35,425 bases of DNA from Halopseudomonas oceani (GCF_002903165.1 NZ_PPSK01000025.1:1-35425), one strand, 5' to 3'. Shown: positions 1-9,671, numbered from the stretch's first letter. Program-made: numbers and translations. Notes: a model not told the origin generated them from the sequence alone.

Positions 1-99
1 TCCCCTTGGCTCGCCGTGAAAGGCGAAAAGCGGATTCGACACCAGCACAATGCGGGAAACAGCTAACCGATATTCACCGCTCCGCAACCAACCGACCGC

Positions 100-759
100 T
101 TACTTACGAGCCCGAATCGCCGCCATAAACGCAGCCATCTCGGCATCGCGATCGGCAGCAACCTGCTGCACGTTGGGGTTCTGCGCCAGCAGTTCCAGCA
201 ACGCTGCGCCCTGCGGCAGCTCGGCCTTGAGGTCGAGATCAAACAGCTTCTGGGCAACGGTGCAGGCCAGGTCAAAGCTGTAGAGGAAAAACAGGTCGGC
301 GATGGTCATCTCGCTGCCCGCCACATAGGGCGCGAAGCGAGCATGACGTGCCAGGGTGGCAACCCCGGCCAGCAATTCGCCTCGCGCCTTGTCCTTGATC
401 GCCTGATCGACCTTGCCGCCAAAGAACACTTCCATAAAGCAGGAGCGCGCTGGCAACTCAATGTAGAGTTCGATTTCCTTGGTCAGGGCACGCACCACAC
501 CTCGCTCGTAGGGATCGCTCGGCAGCAGCGGCTTGCCACCCTGGGTTTCCTCAATGTATTCGAGGATGACATTGGTTTCGTTGAGAAAGCCCTTGTCGGT
601 CTCCAGCACCGGCACCTTGCCGCGCGGGCTGATCGCCAGAAACTCCGGATCCTGACTGCCGTGCACGTGATTGATTTCGAACTCGACACCCTTTTCCAGC
701 AGCGCCAACTTAGCCATGTTGAAGTAGTTGCTGGCCGCAAAGCCGTGTAGTCTGATCAT
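100..759 (-). CDS. Glutathione S-transferase family protein
   Basis: A 219-residue soluble protein with the two-domain GST layout. The N-terminal thioredoxin-like half opens with MIRLHGFAASNYFNMAKLAL and carries RGKVPVLE, with the cis-proline that contacts glutathione, then NETNVILEYIEE at the usual glutathione-carboxylate position. An all-helical half follows with MTIADLFFLYSFDLA, matching the conserved GST N-capping region. Such enzymes conjugate glutathione or reduce with it; the substrate cannot be told. The frame is open further upstream, but I chose the ATG at 759 because the family begins with this first beta strand and GGAG lies nine bases before it. It is transcribed away from the small gene at 928. 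It is not a clear SspA, since the SspA N-terminus differs and no sspB follows. Confidence 0.88.
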   Translation of the reverse strand: MIRLHGFAASNYFNMAKLALLEKGVEFEINHVHGSQDPEFLAISPRGKVPVLETDKGFLNETNVILEYIEETQGGKPLLPSDPYERGVVRALTKEIELYIELPARSCFMEVFFGGKVDQAIKDKARGELLAGVATLARHARFAPYVAGSEMTIADLFFLYSFDLACTVAQKLFDLDLKAELPQGAALLELLAQNPNVQQVAADRDAEMAAFMAAIRARK

Positions 760-927
760 CCTGTTGTTCTCCATTGTAGGGCGGATGGGGGAAGTGCCCG
801 GCGACACCATGACGCGGTCTGTTTTGTAACCGCTCGGGCGATAATTCACCAGTGTCATCAGGCATCTGAATGCGCCGCCAACGACACCCGGCTAGACTGA
901 TTGCAAACCCGAAAAGAGGCTCTCGCA

Positions 928-1170
928 ATGCTGACACCCGACGAAATCATCGAAATCAACCTGCTCAGCCAGTTCAACCTGTCCAACTCGCAGGAAGGAC
1001 TCAAGATTCACAGCCACGATGCCGAGCCAGCAACAGTAGCAGCTGCTGAACGGCTGTTCAGCAAAGGCCTGATTACCCGGAACGATGGAGGCTATCTCAC
1101 CAGCCTCGGCTTGGACGCAGCCGAGCACAGCCAAACACTGCTGACCATATTGCGTACTGCGGAGTCCTGA
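928..1170 (+). CDS. Small conserved protein, TIGR02647 type
   Basis: An 80-residue protein beginning MLTPDEIIEINLLSQFNL and ending in a leucine-rich helix. It resembles the TIGR02647 family of small pseudomonad and marine gammaproteobacterial proteins, often labelled putative DNA-binding; no role is established. The fold looks all-helical, with a winged-helix-like stretch around LFSKGLITRNDGGYLTSLG (a helix, then a short beta hairpin), as in small MarR-like or plasmid-control proteins. An in-frame ATG at 901 is possible, but AGAGG eight bases before the ATG at 928 and the family's usual length favour the latter. It ends eight bases before cyaA and is probably co-transcribed with it. Pseudomonas genomes keep a similar gene next to cyaA. 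Confidence 0.75.
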   Translation: MLTPDEIIEINLLSQFNLSNSQEGLKIHSHDAEPATVAAAERLFSKGLITRNDGGYLTSLGLDAAEHSQTLLTILRTAES

Positions 1171-1178
1171 CCAGCCAC

Positions 1179-4019
1179 ATGCAGTCCCACGGCGAGATCC
1201 AGCCACGCATCGAAGAGGGAATCGATCGAAAGGCATTGAATACCCTGCGCAAGCGCTTCATGGCCGTCAACGCCACGCGCCTGCGCCGGGTTCTGCAGAC
1301 ACTGCCAACCCGGCAATACAATGTTCTGCAGTTGGTCCCGCTGCTGTTCGACGTCAATTATCCGCTACTACCGGGCTTTGTCTCCCGGGAAACACCCTGC
1401 GGACTGGCCAGTTTCGAACCGGAAACCGCCAGTCTGCAAATCGCCCAGAATCTGACCCGCAGCTTCCAGTACCGTCGCCATCCCGCTGGCTTCACGCCGC
1501 AGATTCAGGCCCTGTACCTGATGGGCAGCGGTGGCACCATCGGCCAATCCGACCAGAGCGACCTGGACATCTGGGTCTGTCACACCCCGGACCTCTCCGC
1601 CACCCAGCGCGACGAGCTGAGCCGCAAGTGCCAGGCGATCAGCGACTGGGCCGCCAGCCAGAACTGCGAAGCCCACTTCCACCTGGTCGACCCCATCAGC
1701 TTCGCTCAGGGAGCGCGCGACAACGCGCTCGGCATCGAGGACTGCGGCAGCACCCAGCACTACCTGCTGCTGGATGAGTTTTACCGTACTGCCATTCTGC
1801 TCGGCGGCCGCTTCCCGCTCTGGTGGCTGGTACCGGTGTACGAGGAAGCGCGCTACGCCCACTACACCGAACAACTGATCACCAAACGGTTCATCAGGAC
1901 CGCCGACAGTCTGGACTTCGGCCACGTCGCCAACATCCCCGCCGGCGAGTTTGTCGGCGCGGGCCTGTGGCAACTGTTCAAGGGTATCGACTCACCCTAT
2001 AAATCGGTGCTGAAACTGCTGCTGACTGAGGTCTACTCCAGCGAGCACCCACAGGTCCGCTGCCTCAGCCTGGATTTCAAGCAGGCCATCTTTGCCGGTC
2101 AGCTCGATGAAGACGAACTGGACCCGTACGTCATGCTCTACCGTCGACTCGAGCGCTACCTGCTTGAGCGCGGCGAGTCCGAGCGTCTGGAACTGGTCCG
2201 ACGCTGCCTCTACATCAAGGCCAATGTGCGCCTCAGCCGACGCAGCGGCATGATGGACTGGAAACGCAATATCATGGAAAAGCTGGTGCGCGAGTGGCAC
2301 TGGGGGCCGCGTCAGCTGCAACAGATGGACGATCGCACCCAATGGCGCATTCGCGAGGTCAGCGCCGAGCGGCGCCAACTGGTCAATGAGCTGACCCACA
2401 GCTATCGATTACTGTCCCAGTTCGGCCGCAGTCAGGACGTGATCAACCAAGTCAGTGCCCGCGACCTGTCACTGCTGGGCCGTCGCCTGTACGCCGCCTT
2501 CGAGCGCAAGGCGGGCAAGATCGAATTCATCAATCCGGGCATAAGCCCGGACCTCAGCGAGCCGGTACTGACCATTACCCAGAGCCTGTCGGCTGACGAA
2601 GGGGAGCCCTACTGGAGCCTCTACCGCGGCACGCTGAATGCGCAGGAGCTGGCCGATCATCTGCCACTGAAGCGCTCGCGTCAGCTACTTGAGCTGCTGG
2701 CCTGGGGGCAGCGCAACGGCGTCATCGACGCCGCCACCCGCTTCGCCCTGCACCCGGGCGACAGTGCCCTAACCGAGTACGAACTCAACAGCCTGGTGCA
2801 CTGTCTGCGCCAGCAGTTTCCGCTGCCGCTGCCGGCGCTGACCGAAACCGCACTATCGCGCGCCAGCGAGCCCTGCAAGGTGCTGCTGCTGGTCAACATC
2901 GGCCTCGATCCGCTACCCGGCAACAGCCAGAAAAACCTGCACCTGATCAGCAGCCACACCGACGCGCTGGGCTACTCGGGCATGCGCGACAACCTGATTC
3001 TGAGCATCGATCAGATCACCCTGAACAGCTGGAACGAACTGCTGGTGCACCAGTACAGCGGCGAGGAAGCCTGCATGCAGGCCCTGCAGGATTACCTCAC
3101 CAGCGGCCGCGAACACCAGCGCCTGCCGGAACTGGAGGTGCGCTGTTTCTGCCGCAACCGCGCCAGCGCCATCGCCGAGCGGGTCGAGCAGCTGTTTCGC
3201 GACGCCTCGGCTCACCTGCTGTCCAGCCCGCCAGAGCGCTTCTTGCTGCAGCTGCAGAACAGCTATCGCGCTCTGGAATGGCAGGACGAACAGATCAGCA
3301 TGCAGACACTCGCCGACCGCGATCAACTGCTGCGCTACCTCGGCAAACCACAGCCGCGCTACAGCAAGCTGGCACTCGACAACTACGCACTGCAGGGCCA
3401 AGATCTGGCGCTGATCCTGCCGCAGGACCAACCCGGCCGAATCCAGCTGTTCTATCGTCTGAAGCCCCAGTGGCAGGCAGAAATCAGCCTGCTGGATGAA
3501 CGCGGCGCCCTGTGGAGCACGCGGCAAAGCTACCGCGATGAGCAAACGCTGTTGCTGCCCCTGTTGCGCTTTCTGCAGAGCATCCGCTTGCGCCGCCAGG
3601 CCAATCAGCCGCTGGACAGCAGCGTCAATGAGGATGACCTGCTGGTCTACGCGATTCTGCCAGCACTCGACGGGAACCCACTGCGTATCGAGCAACGGCC
3701 ATTACCGCGCGGCGGGATGGACCCCGACATCTACGCGGTGCAGGCCATCGCCGAACCCGGTGGACGCCGCGGTCCACGGGTTACCATCTTCTGTGATCAC
3801 CGCGAATTTTCCGAACTGGAGTATGGCGAGCGGCTGTTCAGGGAGGTGGCGCAGCACATCCTCAGCCGCCGCCGCAACCGCGAGGCCTATCCCTGCTACA
3901 TCACCGACCTGGACCTCTCCGCCGTCGACCCAGGTGGACGCATGCAAACGGTGCAGTACCTGCGCTATCGGCAGCAGCTGGAAACAGCACTGAACAACGC
4001 CATGCAAGCGCTCAGCTGA
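1179..4019 (+). CDS. cyaA: Class I adenylate cyclase
   Basis: A 946-residue cytoplasmic enzyme that makes cyclic AMP from ATP. In pseudomonads the cAMP acts mainly through Vfr/CRP-type regulators. The N-terminal catalytic domain carries the nucleotidyltransferase-fold signature at residues 116-133, GSGG followed by SDQSDLDIWV, whose paired aspartates bind metal. The opening (IEEGIDRKALNTLRKRF) matches the conserved start of Pseudomonas CyaA. The long C-terminal part corresponds to the regulatory half of class I cyclases, and the total length is normal for the pseudomonad branch. No clear Shine-Dalgarno precedes the ATG, which suggests translational coupling to the small gene just upstream. 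The stop lies five bases from the convergent DUF1289 gene. Confidence 0.97.
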   Translation: MQSHGEIQPRIEEGIDRKALNTLRKRFMAVNATRLRRVLQTLPTRQYNVLQLVPLLFDVNYPLLPGFVSRETPCGLASFEPETASLQIAQNLTRSFQYRRHPAGFTPQIQALYLMGSGGTIGQSDQSDLDIWVCHTPDLSATQRDELSRKCQAISDWAASQNCEAHFHLVDPISFAQGARDNALGIEDCGSTQHYLLLDEFYRTAILLGGRFPLWWLVPVYEEARYAHYTEQLITKRFIRTADSLDFGHVANIPAGEFVGAGLWQLFKGIDSPYKSVLKLLLTEVYSSEHPQVRCLSLDFKQAIFAGQLDEDELDPYVMLYRRLERYLLERGESERLELVRRCLYIKANVRLSRRSGMMDWKRNIMEKLVREWHWGPRQLQQMDDRTQWRIREVSAERRQLVNELTHSYRLLSQFGRSQDVINQVSARDLSLLGRRLYAAFERKAGKIEFINPGISPDLSEPVLTITQSLSADEGEPYWSLYRGTLNAQELADHLPLKRSRQLLELLAWGQRNGVIDAATRFALHPGDSALTEYELNSLVHCLRQQFPLPLPALTETALSRASEPCKVLLLVNIGLDPLPGNSQKNLHLISSHTDALGYSGMRDNLILSIDQITLNSWNELLVHQYSGEEACMQALQDYLTSGREHQRLPELEVRCFCRNRASAIAERVEQLFRDASAHLLSSPPERFLLQLQNSYRALEWQDEQISMQTLADRDQLLRYLGKPQPRYSKLALDNYALQGQDLALILPQDQPGRIQLFYRLKPQWQAEISLLDERGALWSTRQSYRDEQTLLLPLLRFLQSIRLRRQANQPLDSSVNEDDLLVYAILPALDGNPLRIEQRPLPRGGMDPDIYAVQAIAEPGGRRGPRVTIFCDHREFSELEYGERLFREVAQHILSRRRNREAYPCYITDLDLSAVDPGGRMQTVQYLRYRQQLETALNNAMQALS

Positions 4020-4024
4020 AGCAG

Positions 4025-4219
4025 TCAGCGCGCCGTATAGGCAATATTGCGCTCGATCCGGCGCTGCCGGGCAGCGTCGATGATCTCGCACTGACGGCTG
4101 TCTGACGCCTTGCCCCACTCCAGAATTTCATCGAGCAACCGACCGCAGCCCATGCACAGATCCCCATCCAGGCAACACTTGCGCACACAGGGCGAAGGCT
4201 GACGACCGCGGTCGCTCAC
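4025..4219 (-). CDS. DUF1289 family small Cys-rich protein
   Basis: A 64-residue protein with SPCVRKCCLDGDLCMGCGRLLDEI: spaced cysteines followed by a Trp-containing helix (ILEW). This is the signature of DUF1289, a short family predicted to bind zinc or iron-sulfur through its cysteines; the function is unknown. It starts with GTG at 4219, which overlaps the cyaY stop in a four-base GTGA, so translation is coupled to cyaY. Frataxin handles iron for Fe-S cluster assembly, so a cysteine-rich partner is suggestive, but that is only inference from position. The window shows no room for a terminator between it and the convergent cyaA. Confidence 0.85.
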   Translation of the reverse strand: MSDRGRQPSPCVRKCCLDGDLCMGCGRLLDEILEWGKASDSRQCEIIDAARQRRIERNIAYTAR

Positions 4220-4560
4220 AACGACTCCGCGTCAATATCCAATTCGACTTCTTCGCCGCTGATGTCTTCCAGTATCGCGGCCAGCACCTCGCCCAGCGTG
4301 CCTTCGCCGCTGTCATGCAGCCAGCCACGCTCGGGATCGAAGTTGAAGTGCAGAGTGCGGTCCGGGGTCGCCAGCCAGAGTTCGCGGGACGCCGGCTGAC
4401 GACCGACCACCAGCCGCTGACCCTCCGGCAGAATCAGTACCAGCGAGCCGTCGATGTGCTCCATTTCCAGATCCAGATCACCGCCGTCGAGTGCATGCTC
4501 GATCAGGTCCTGCACCTGATCAACGGCCTGGTGAAATGTCGCTTCGCTCATGTCCTGCAT
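4216..4560 (-). CDS. cyaY: Frataxin-like iron donor CyaY
   Basis: A 114-residue acidic protein of the bacterial frataxin family. Frataxin binds iron and modulates the cysteine desulfurase IscS during Fe-S cluster assembly in the cytoplasm. The first helix is rich in acidic residues (VQDLIEHALDGGDLDLEME), as expected for the iron-binding ridge. The central sheet contains GSLVLILPEGQRLVVGRQPASRELWL, and the HFNF...WLHD segment fits the conserved frataxin beta sheet and Trp. The start is ambiguous: the ATG at 4560 has GAGA about eight bases upstream, while an ATG at 4551 (MSEATFHQ) matches the usual family start more closely. It overlaps the DUF1289 gene by four bases and diverges from lptM. Confidence 0.93.
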   Translation of the reverse strand: MQDMSEATFHQAVDQVQDLIEHALDGGDLDLEMEHIDGSLVLILPEGQRLVVGRQPASRELWLATPDRTLHFNFDPERGWLHDSGEGTLGEVLAAILEDISGEEVELDIDAESL

Positions 4561-4682
4561 TGTCTTTCTCTCGTCTGGCTCAGGCGTCTGTGCGCCGTTT
4601 TCCGCCCACCGGGCCGCTGGCTGATGCGCCGGACCGGGTGGCTGGGTATACTGCTGGGTATTCTACCTGTAAGGATTTCAAC

Positions 4683-4823
4683 ATGAAGCCATTAGCTGCG
4701 GCCCTGTTTACGTTGCTGGTTCTCACCGGTTGCGGTCAGAAAGGCCCTCTCTATCTGCCCGAGGACACTGGCGCCAGCTCTGCGGCGCACACCGAGACCA
4801 CCGAGCAATCGACCGAGAAGTGA
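4683..4823 (+). CDS. lptM: Small lipoprotein LptM (YifL/LppL-like)
   Basis: A 46-residue outer-membrane lipoprotein. The signal peptide MKPLAAALFTLLVLTGC ends in the lipobox LTGC, so the mature protein would begin at an acylated cysteine, followed by GQKGPLYLPE, which is the hallmark of the LptM/YifL family. In E. coli LptM assists oxidative maturation of the LptD/LptE lipopolysaccharide translocon; that role is transferred here by family. The start at 4683 is supported by AAGGA about eight bases upstream. The gene sits eight bases before lysA, the conserved arrangement in Pseudomonas, and is the first gene of the lptM-to-phosphatase operon. Confidence 0.9.
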   Translation: MKPLAAALFTLLVLTGCGQKGPLYLPEDTGASSAAHTETTEQSTEK

Positions 4824-4830
4824 TGCACCC

Positions 4831-6084
4831 ATGACCGCGTTTGAATACCGCAACGGCGAACTCTACGCCGAAGGCGTCGCCCTGTCCGCTATTGCCGCGC
4901 AATACGACACTCCCTGTTTTGTTTACTCGCGTGCGGCCATCGAACAGGCCTATGGCGCCTGGGACAGTGCGCTGGACGGCATCCCCCATCTGGTCTGCTT
5001 CGCAGTCAAGGCCAACTCCAACCTCGGCGTGCTGAACCTGCTGGCCCGCCGCGGCGCCGGTTTCGATATCGTCTCCGGCGGTGAGCTGGAGCGTGTGCTG
5101 GCGGCCGGTGGCGAACCGTCGCGCATCGTCTTCTCCGGGCTGGGCAAAACTGCAGCCGAAATGCGCCGAGCACTGGAAGTGGGCATTCACTGCTTCAACG
5201 TCGAATCGGCCGCCGAGCTGGAACGTCTGCAGCAGGTCGCTGCGGAGCTGAACGTCAAGGCCCCGATCTCGCTGCGGGTCAACCCGGATGTGGACGCCAA
5301 GACCCACCCGTATATCTCGACCGGTCTGAAAGAAAACAAGTTCGGTATCGACATCGCCCAGGCACTGGCCGTCTACCGCCGCGCCGCCGAGCTGAGCCAC
5401 ATCGACATCTGCGGTGTCGACTGCCATATCGGTTCGCAGCTGACCGACGACACGCCGTTTATCGACGCCCTGCAGCGCCTGCTGCAACTGATCGACAGTC
5501 TGGCTGCCGAAGGCATCACCATTCGCCACCTAGACCTGGGCGGCGGGCTGGGTGTGACCTACCGTGACGAAGTACCGCCGAGCCCCGGTGCCTACCTAGC
5601 CAAGGTGCGCGAAGCGCTGGCCGATCGTGACCTGACGCTGCTGGTCGAACCCGGCCGCTCCATTGTCGCCAACGCCGGCGTGCTGCTGACCCGCGTCAAC
5701 CTGCTGAAGCCGACCGAGCACAAGAACTTCGCCATTATCGATAGCGCCATGAACGATCTGATCCGCCCGGCCCTGTACAGCGCCTGGATGGGCATCGACC
5801 CGGTCAAGCCACGCAGCGACGTTGCCGTGCAAACCTGGGATCTGGTCGGCCCGATCTGCGAGACCGGCGACTTCCTCGGCAAGGACCGTGAACTGGCGCT
5901 GGCCGAAGGCGATCTGCTGGTCGTGCGTTCGGCCGGTGCCTACGGTTTTGTCATGAGCTCAAACTACAACACCCGTCCGCGCGCGGCTGAAGTGCTGGTC
6001 GACGGAGAAGTCACCCATCTGGTCCGTCGCCGCGAAACCGTCAGCGAACTGCTGGCGGGCGAATCCCTGCTGCCCGAGGCCTGA
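4831..6084 (+). CDS. lysA: Diaminopimelate decarboxylase
   Basis: A 417-residue PLP enzyme that decarboxylates meso-diaminopimelate to L-lysine, the last step of lysine synthesis. The fold-III alanine-racemase-type barrel is evident. [10 protein letters not shown] places the PLP lysine at residue 60, HIGSQ is at 199-203, and the phosphate-binding GGGLG is at 237-241. [11 protein letters not shown] and ICETGDFLG in the second half supply substrate-binding and cross-subunit catalytic residues, including the cysteine. Length is normal. The gene is followed one base later by dapF, whose product makes its substrate, so the two consecutive pathway steps are co-transcribed. Confidence 0.98.
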   Translation: MTAFEYRNGELYAEGVALSAIAAQYDTPCFVYSRAAIEQAYGAWDSALDGIPHLVCFAVKANSNLGVLNLLARRGAGFDIVSGGELERVLAAGGEPSRIVFSGLGKTAAEMRRALEVGIHCFNVESAAELERLQQVAAELNVKAPISLRVNPDVDAKTHPYISTGLKENKFGIDIAQALAVYRRAAELSHIDICGVDCHIGSQLTDDTPFIDALQRLLQLIDSLAAEGITIRHLDLGGGLGVTYRDEVPPSPGAYLAKVREALADRDLTLLVEPGRSIVANAGVLLTRVNLLKPTEHKNFAIIDSAMNDLIRPALYSAWMGIDPVKPRSDVAVQTWDLVGPICETGDFLGKDRELALAEGDLLVVRSAGAYGFVMSSNYNTRPRAAEVLVDGEVTHLVRRRETVSELLAGESLLPEA

Positions 6085-6085
6085 G

Positions 6086-6916
6086 ATGCTGCTGCGATTC
6101 ACCAAGATGCACGGGCTGGGCAACGACTTCATGGTCATCGACCTGGTCACCCAGCACGCCCAGCTGTCAGCAAAGCAGATTCGCCAGTGGGGCGACCGCC
6201 ATACCGGCGTCGGCTTTGACCAGTTGCTGCTGGTCGAGCCGCCGAGTACACCCGATGCCGACTTCCGCTACCGCATCTTCAATGCTGACGGCAGCGAAGT
6301 CGAACAGTGCGGCAACGGCGCGCGCTGCTTTGCCCGCTTCGTGCAGGACAAGCGCCTGACGGCCAAAAAGACCATCCATGTGGAAACCGCTGGTGGTCCG
6401 ATCATCCTCAAGGTGAACCGCGACAAGCAGATCACCGTCGACATGGGCGCACCGCGCTTTATCCCGGCGGAGATTCCTTTCGAGGCTGACGCAGAGGCCT
6501 GCGAGTATCGCCTTGAGGTTGGTGGTGAAACCCTGCAGGTCGCTGCGGTCTCCATGGGCAACCCACATTGCGTTACCCTCGTGTCGGACGTACGCGACGG
6601 CACGCTGGAGCGCCTCGGCGCCCTGATCGAGGCCCACCCGCGCTTCCCGCGCAAGGTCAACGCTGGCTTTATGCAGGTGGTTGACCGCCAGCACGCACGC
6701 TTGCGGGTGTACGAGCGCGGGGTCGGTGAAACCCAGGCTTGCGGCACCGGCGCCTGCGCTGCTGCCGTTGCCGGCATCCGCCTCGGCCTGCTCGACTCGC
6801 CAGTGCAGATCGACCTGCCCGGCGGCCGCCTGCAGATCGAGTGGGCAGGCCCCGGCCAACCGGTGCTGATGACCGGCCCCGCCACCCGAGTTTACGAGGG
6901 ACAGATCCGCGTATGA
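6086..6916 (+). CDS. dapF: Diaminopimelate epimerase
   Basis: A 276-residue, PLP-independent epimerase that converts LL- to meso-diaminopimelate for lysine and peptidoglycan. Both catalytic cysteines are in place: Cys75 in [11 protein letters not shown] and Cys219 in [10 protein letters not shown], one per pseudo-symmetric half. The N-terminus [15 protein letters not shown] is the standard family opening. It starts one base after the lysA stop and overlaps the DUF484 gene in an ATGA. Nothing is missing or unusual. Confidence 0.98.
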   Translation: MLLRFTKMHGLGNDFMVIDLVTQHAQLSAKQIRQWGDRHTGVGFDQLLLVEPPSTPDADFRYRIFNADGSEVEQCGNGARCFARFVQDKRLTAKKTIHVETAGGPIILKVNRDKQITVDMGAPRFIPAEIPFEADAEACEYRLEVGGETLQVAAVSMGNPHCVTLVSDVRDGTLERLGALIEAHPRFPRKVNAGFMQVVDRQHARLRVYERGVGETQACGTGACAAAVAGIRLGLLDSPVQIDLPGGRLQIEWAGPGQPVLMTGPATRVYEGQIRV

Positions 6917-7617
6917 GCGAACAGCAAACACCGCAACCGGAACAGCTCGACGCCGAGCAGGTCACCGACTTCCTGCGTCGCCACCCGGCCTTCTTCGTCG
7001 AGCATGACGAGCTGCTGGCCGACCTGATCATTCCCCATGCAGCAGGCCAAGCGGTGTCGCTGGTGGAGCGTCAGGTCAAACTGCTGCGCGAGCGCAACAT
7101 CGACGTGCGTCATCGGCTCAACCAGTTGATGGACACCGCCCGCGAGAACGACCGACTGTTCGACAAGAGCCGTCGACTGATTCTCGGCATGCTGGAAGCG
7201 CAGAGTCTGGATCAGGTGATTGCCACGCTGGAGGACAGCCTGCGCACCGACTTTCAGGTGCCCTACGTCAGCCTGATCCTGTTTACCGAGGCCGATCGCT
7301 ACAGCAACGCCCACTGCGTCACCCATGCCGCCGCCAAAGAAGCCATCGGCCACCTGCTGGACAGTGACAAACCGCTGGCCGGCGCGCTGCGTCCGGCAGA
7401 GCTGAGTTTCCTGTTCGCCGAGTCCGGCGAAAAGGTGGCCTCCACTGCGCTGGCACCCATCCGCTATCAGGGCCTGCATGGCGTGCTGGCCCTCGGCAGC
7501 GAAGACGCCCAGCAGTACCGCAGCGCTACCGGCACCCTGTTCCTTGGCTACGTCGCCGACGCGCTCGCCCGCGTGCTGTTGCGCCAACGCCCGCTGGCCG
7601 ATGAAAACCACGCCTGA
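6913..7617 (+). CDS. DUF484 family protein (GAF-like fold)
   Basis: A 234-residue cytoplasmic protein of the DUF484/YigA family. The N-terminal segment [26 protein letters not shown] is the conserved family opening, followed by a coiled-coil-like helix ([12 protein letters not shown]) and a C-terminal domain of GAF-like pattern ending [17 protein letters not shown]. Function is unknown. The constant position between dapF and xerC in enterobacteria and pseudomonads is the best clue. The frame is open upstream inside dapF, but the ATG at 6913 overlaps the dapF stop in an ATGA and gives the family N-terminus. It overlaps xerC by 17 bases. Confidence 0.9.
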   Translation: MSEQQTPQPEQLDAEQVTDFLRRHPAFFVEHDELLADLIIPHAAGQAVSLVERQVKLLRERNIDVRHRLNQLMDTARENDRLFDKSRRLILGMLEAQSLDQVIATLEDSLRTDFQVPYVSLILFTEADRYSNAHCVTHAAAKEAIGHLLDSDKPLAGALRPAELSFLFAESGEKVASTALAPIRYQGLHGVLALGSEDAQQYRSATGTLFLGYVADALARVLLRQRPLADENHA

Positions 7618-8524
7618 ACAGGCCGGCATCGCCGACCCTGACATCAGCGCGTTTCTCGATCACCTGCGCGTGGAGCGCAGGCTGTCACCGCGAACACTGG
7701 AAGCCTACCGCCACGACCTGCTCAGTCTTGAGCAGCATCGTTGTGAGCGCGGGCTGCCCGGCTGGGACCAGCTGGACACCCAACACCTGCGGCAGTTCAT
7801 CGCCAGCCAGCATCAGCACGGGCTGGCGCCACGCAGCCTGCAGCGCCTGCTCAGTGCCATTCGCAGCTTTTACCGTTTTCTCCAACGCGAAGGCCGCAGC
7901 CGCCAGAACCCGGCGCAGGATCTGCGCGCGCCCAAGGCGCCGCGCACCCTGCCGCGCACCCTCGACGCCGACCTGACCGCACAGCTGCTCGACAACAACG
8001 GCGAAGACGACTGGCTAGGGCGCCGCGACCAAGCCATGCTCGAGCTATTCTACTCATCGGGTCTGCGGCTGTCGGAACTGGCCGGTCTGGATATGACCGA
8101 CCTCGACCTGCCGCAAGGCGAGGTGCGGGTCACCGGCAAGGGCAACAAGACCCGTGTGCTGCCGGTTGGCCGCATGGCGCGACGCGCCCTGCAGGACTGG
8201 TTCAGCGTGCGTCCGGCAGGCGAAGGAGCGCAGCAACCGGTGTTTGTCAGCCAACGCGGCAGCGCTCTGACCCCGCGCGCTATTCAACTGCGCTTGCGCC
8301 GTCACGGCATCGAGCGCATCGGCCAGCACCTGCACCCGCACATGCTGCGCCACTCCTTCGCCAGTCACATGCTCGAATCCTCCGGTGACCTGCGTGCGGT
8401 GCAGGAGCTGCTCGGCCATGCCGACATCAGCACCACCCAGATCTATACCCATCTTGATTTTCAACACCTGGCACAGGTGTATGATCAGGCCCATCCCAGA
8501 GCCAAACGCAAGGCAGACAAATGA
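7601..8524 (+). CDS. xerC: Tyrosine recombinase XerC
   Basis: A 307-residue site-specific recombinase that acts with XerD at dif to resolve chromosome dimers at division. The N-terminal SAM-like DNA-binding domain is followed by a complete catalytic set: Arg156 (SSGLRLSEL), Lys180 (VTGKGNKTR), His247 and Arg250 ([10 protein letters not shown]), His273 (LLGHADIS) and nucleophile Tyr282 (QIYTHLD). The ATG at 7601 lies inside the DUF484 gene; the longer frame upstream is an out-of-frame read of that gene and is not coding. The order dapF-DUF484-xerC-phosphatase matches E. coli and separates this housekeeping enzyme from the mobile-element recombinases at the right edge. Confidence 0.97.
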   Translation: MKTTPEQAGIADPDISAFLDHLRVERRLSPRTLEAYRHDLLSLEQHRCERGLPGWDQLDTQHLRQFIASQHQHGLAPRSLQRLLSAIRSFYRFLQREGRSRQNPAQDLRAPKAPRTLPRTLDADLTAQLLDNNGEDDWLGRRDQAMLELFYSSGLRLSELAGLDMTDLDLPQGEVRVTGKGNKTRVLPVGRMARRALQDWFSVRPAGEGAQQPVFVSQRGSALTPRAIQLRLRRHGIERIGQHLHPHMLRHSFASHMLESSGDLRAVQELLGHADISTTQIYTHLDFQHLAQVYDQAHPRAKRKADK

Positions 8525-9231
8525 TTCAACTGGTGACCTTTGACCTCGACAACACCCTGTGGGAAACCGAATCGGTCGTCGCCAACGCCGAACGGATACT
8601 GGCTGAGTGGCTGTCCCGGCACGCGCCGGAGTACACCGCCGCGTGGGACAAGGACGCGCGCAAGGCACTGCTGACAGAGGTACTCGAAGGCGACCCCGAA
8701 CTGCGTCATCGGGTGACCCCATTGCGCATTGCGGTGCTGGAGCTGGGCCTGCGCAAGGCCGGTTACCCGGCCGACGAGGCCCGTCGTCTGGCGCTGGCCG
8801 GGTTCGAGGTGTTCATCGACGCACGCCACCGGCTGGAGTACTTCCCCCATACCGAGCTGGTGCTCGAACTGCTGTCGCGCCAGTACCAGCTGGCGTGTAT
8901 TTCCAACGGCAACGCTGACGTGCGCCGGCTTGGGCTAGATCGTTACTTCAGCATTATTATCTCGGCCGACGAAGTGGGCCTGAGCAAGCCGCACCCAGCC
9001 CCCTTCCTCACTGCACTCGAGCGCGCCGGCGTCGAGCCGCAGCAAGCGGTCCATATTGGCGATCATCCGGGTGATGACATCCAGGGGGCACTAGATGTGG
9101 GTATGCATACCCTGTGGTTCAACCCACAGGGTAGTGCCTGGGCAGGCCAACAACGGGCCCACGGCGAAGTGCGCTGCCTGAGCGAAATCCCGCCCTGGCT
9201 CAACCGCTACCAGCGCTACGCCAAACGCTGA
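8521..9231 (+). CDS. yigB: HAD-superfamily phosphatase, YigB-like
   Basis: A 236-residue HAD hydrolase. Motif I is FDLDNT, with nucleophile Asp8 and acid Asp10. Motif II lies in ACISNGN, motif III is the Lys in LSKPHPAPF, and motif IV is HIGDHPGDD. The gene overlaps xerC in an ATGA and occupies the position of E. coli yigB, whose product removes phosphate from the riboflavin intermediate 5-amino-6-(5-phosphoribitylamino)uracil. I transfer that role only tentatively, since HAD enzymes are promiscuous. It is the last gene of the forward operon and converges on sutA. Confidence 0.9.
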   Translation: MIQLVTFDLDNTLWETESVVANAERILAEWLSRHAPEYTAAWDKDARKALLTEVLEGDPELRHRVTPLRIAVLELGLRKAGYPADEARRLALAGFEVFIDARHRLEYFPHTELVLELLSRQYQLACISNGNADVRRLGLDRYFSIIISADEVGLSKPHPAPFLTALERAGVEPQQAVHIGDHPGDDIQGALDVGMHTLWFNPQGSAWAGQQRAHGEVRCLSEIPPWLNRYQRYAKR

Positions 9232-9238
9232 GCGGTCG

Positions 9239-9271
9239 GTACGGCAGCGTCAGATAGGACGGCTGCCGTAC
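9239..9271. terminator. Inverted repeat between the converging phosphatase gene and sutA
   Basis: Two perfect 10-base arms, GTACGGCAGC at 9239-9248 and GCTGCCGTAC at 9262-9271, separated by 13 bases. It lies just after the phosphatase stop and overlaps the last codons and stop of sutA. The position suits a bidirectional terminator, but neither side has a convincing U-tract, so termination could be weak or Rho-assisted. Confidence 0.4.
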
Positions 9272-9567
9272 TTGCTCTCCGGCTTTCTCGGCGGATCAGA
9301 GACAACGTTGTCGTCAATCTGCTGGACCTTGCCGCCTCGGGCCATGAATTCTTCGATCTGGCGGGCCAGCATCTCGCGCTCACGCTCCTTGGCTTCGATC
9401 GATGCGCCTTCCAGATCCTCCGCGGTGGCAGCCGCCTTCTTGCGCGACTTGCCAGTGGAGACCGGTTTGCCGTCGTCACCATCATCGCTGTCGCCTACCA
9501 CATCGTCCTGATCGTCGACCTCGGAGTCGTCCATACCGTCCAGATCGTCGTCCAGATCATCACTCAT
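9250..9567 (-). CDS. sutA: SutA, RNA polymerase-binding transcription regulator
   Basis: A 105-residue protein with a very acidic, disordered N-terminal tail (a run of Asp-rich sequence to about residue 32), a basic patch (SRKKAAATAEDLEGASIEAK), a helix (EREREMLARQIEEFMARGG) and a conserved C-terminus ending DPPRKPESKYGSRPI. This is the architecture of Pseudomonas aeruginosa SutA. SutA binds RNA polymerase and raises expression of ribosomal and maintenance genes during slow growth. The same gene lies close downstream of the xerC-phosphatase pair in Pseudomonas, which supports the assignment. A TATATATA stretch at about 9596-9603 in its upstream region may belong to its promoter. Confidence 0.88.
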   Translation of the reverse strand: MSDDLDDDLDGMDDSEVDDQDDVVGDSDDGDDGKPVSTGKSRKKAAATAEDLEGASIEAKEREREMLARQIEEFMARGGKVQQIDDNVVSDPPRKPESKYGSRPI

Positions 9568-9652
9568 GCCTGAATCCTCACAGTGGAAAACAGGCTATAT
9601 ATAGTTCATCGAGGGGATTTGGCTAGTCCTGCAAAGAAATTTTTCGTCTCCA

Positions 9653-9671
9653 GCCCCTGCTGTAGAGGGGC
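9653..9671 (-). terminator. Weak hairpin after the guanidine-switch operon
   Basis: GCCCCT at 9653-9658 pairs with AGGGGC at 9666-9671 around a seven-base loop. In the reverse direction it follows the stop of the ABC ATPase gene by about 57 bases and leads into an A/T-rich stretch with short U runs. It is a plausible but weak end point for the eleven-gene operon. Confidence 0.3.

Noticed and set aside
1..99. A forward frame open from base 1 to a TAA at 64-66, and a reverse frame continuing left of the GST stop.
   Set aside because: Each is too short at the window edge to identify, and the two are mutually exclusive. Neither shows a recognisable motif.
4624..4652. A TATACT box at 4647-4652 as a sigma-70 promoter for the lptM operon.
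   Set aside because: The -10 is good, but no acceptable -35 lies 16-18 bases upstream.
7601..8524. xerC as a mobile-element integrase.
   Set aside because: It sits in the conserved dapF-DUF484-xerC-phosphatase operon with normal base composition and overlaps both neighbours, as the housekeeping gene does.
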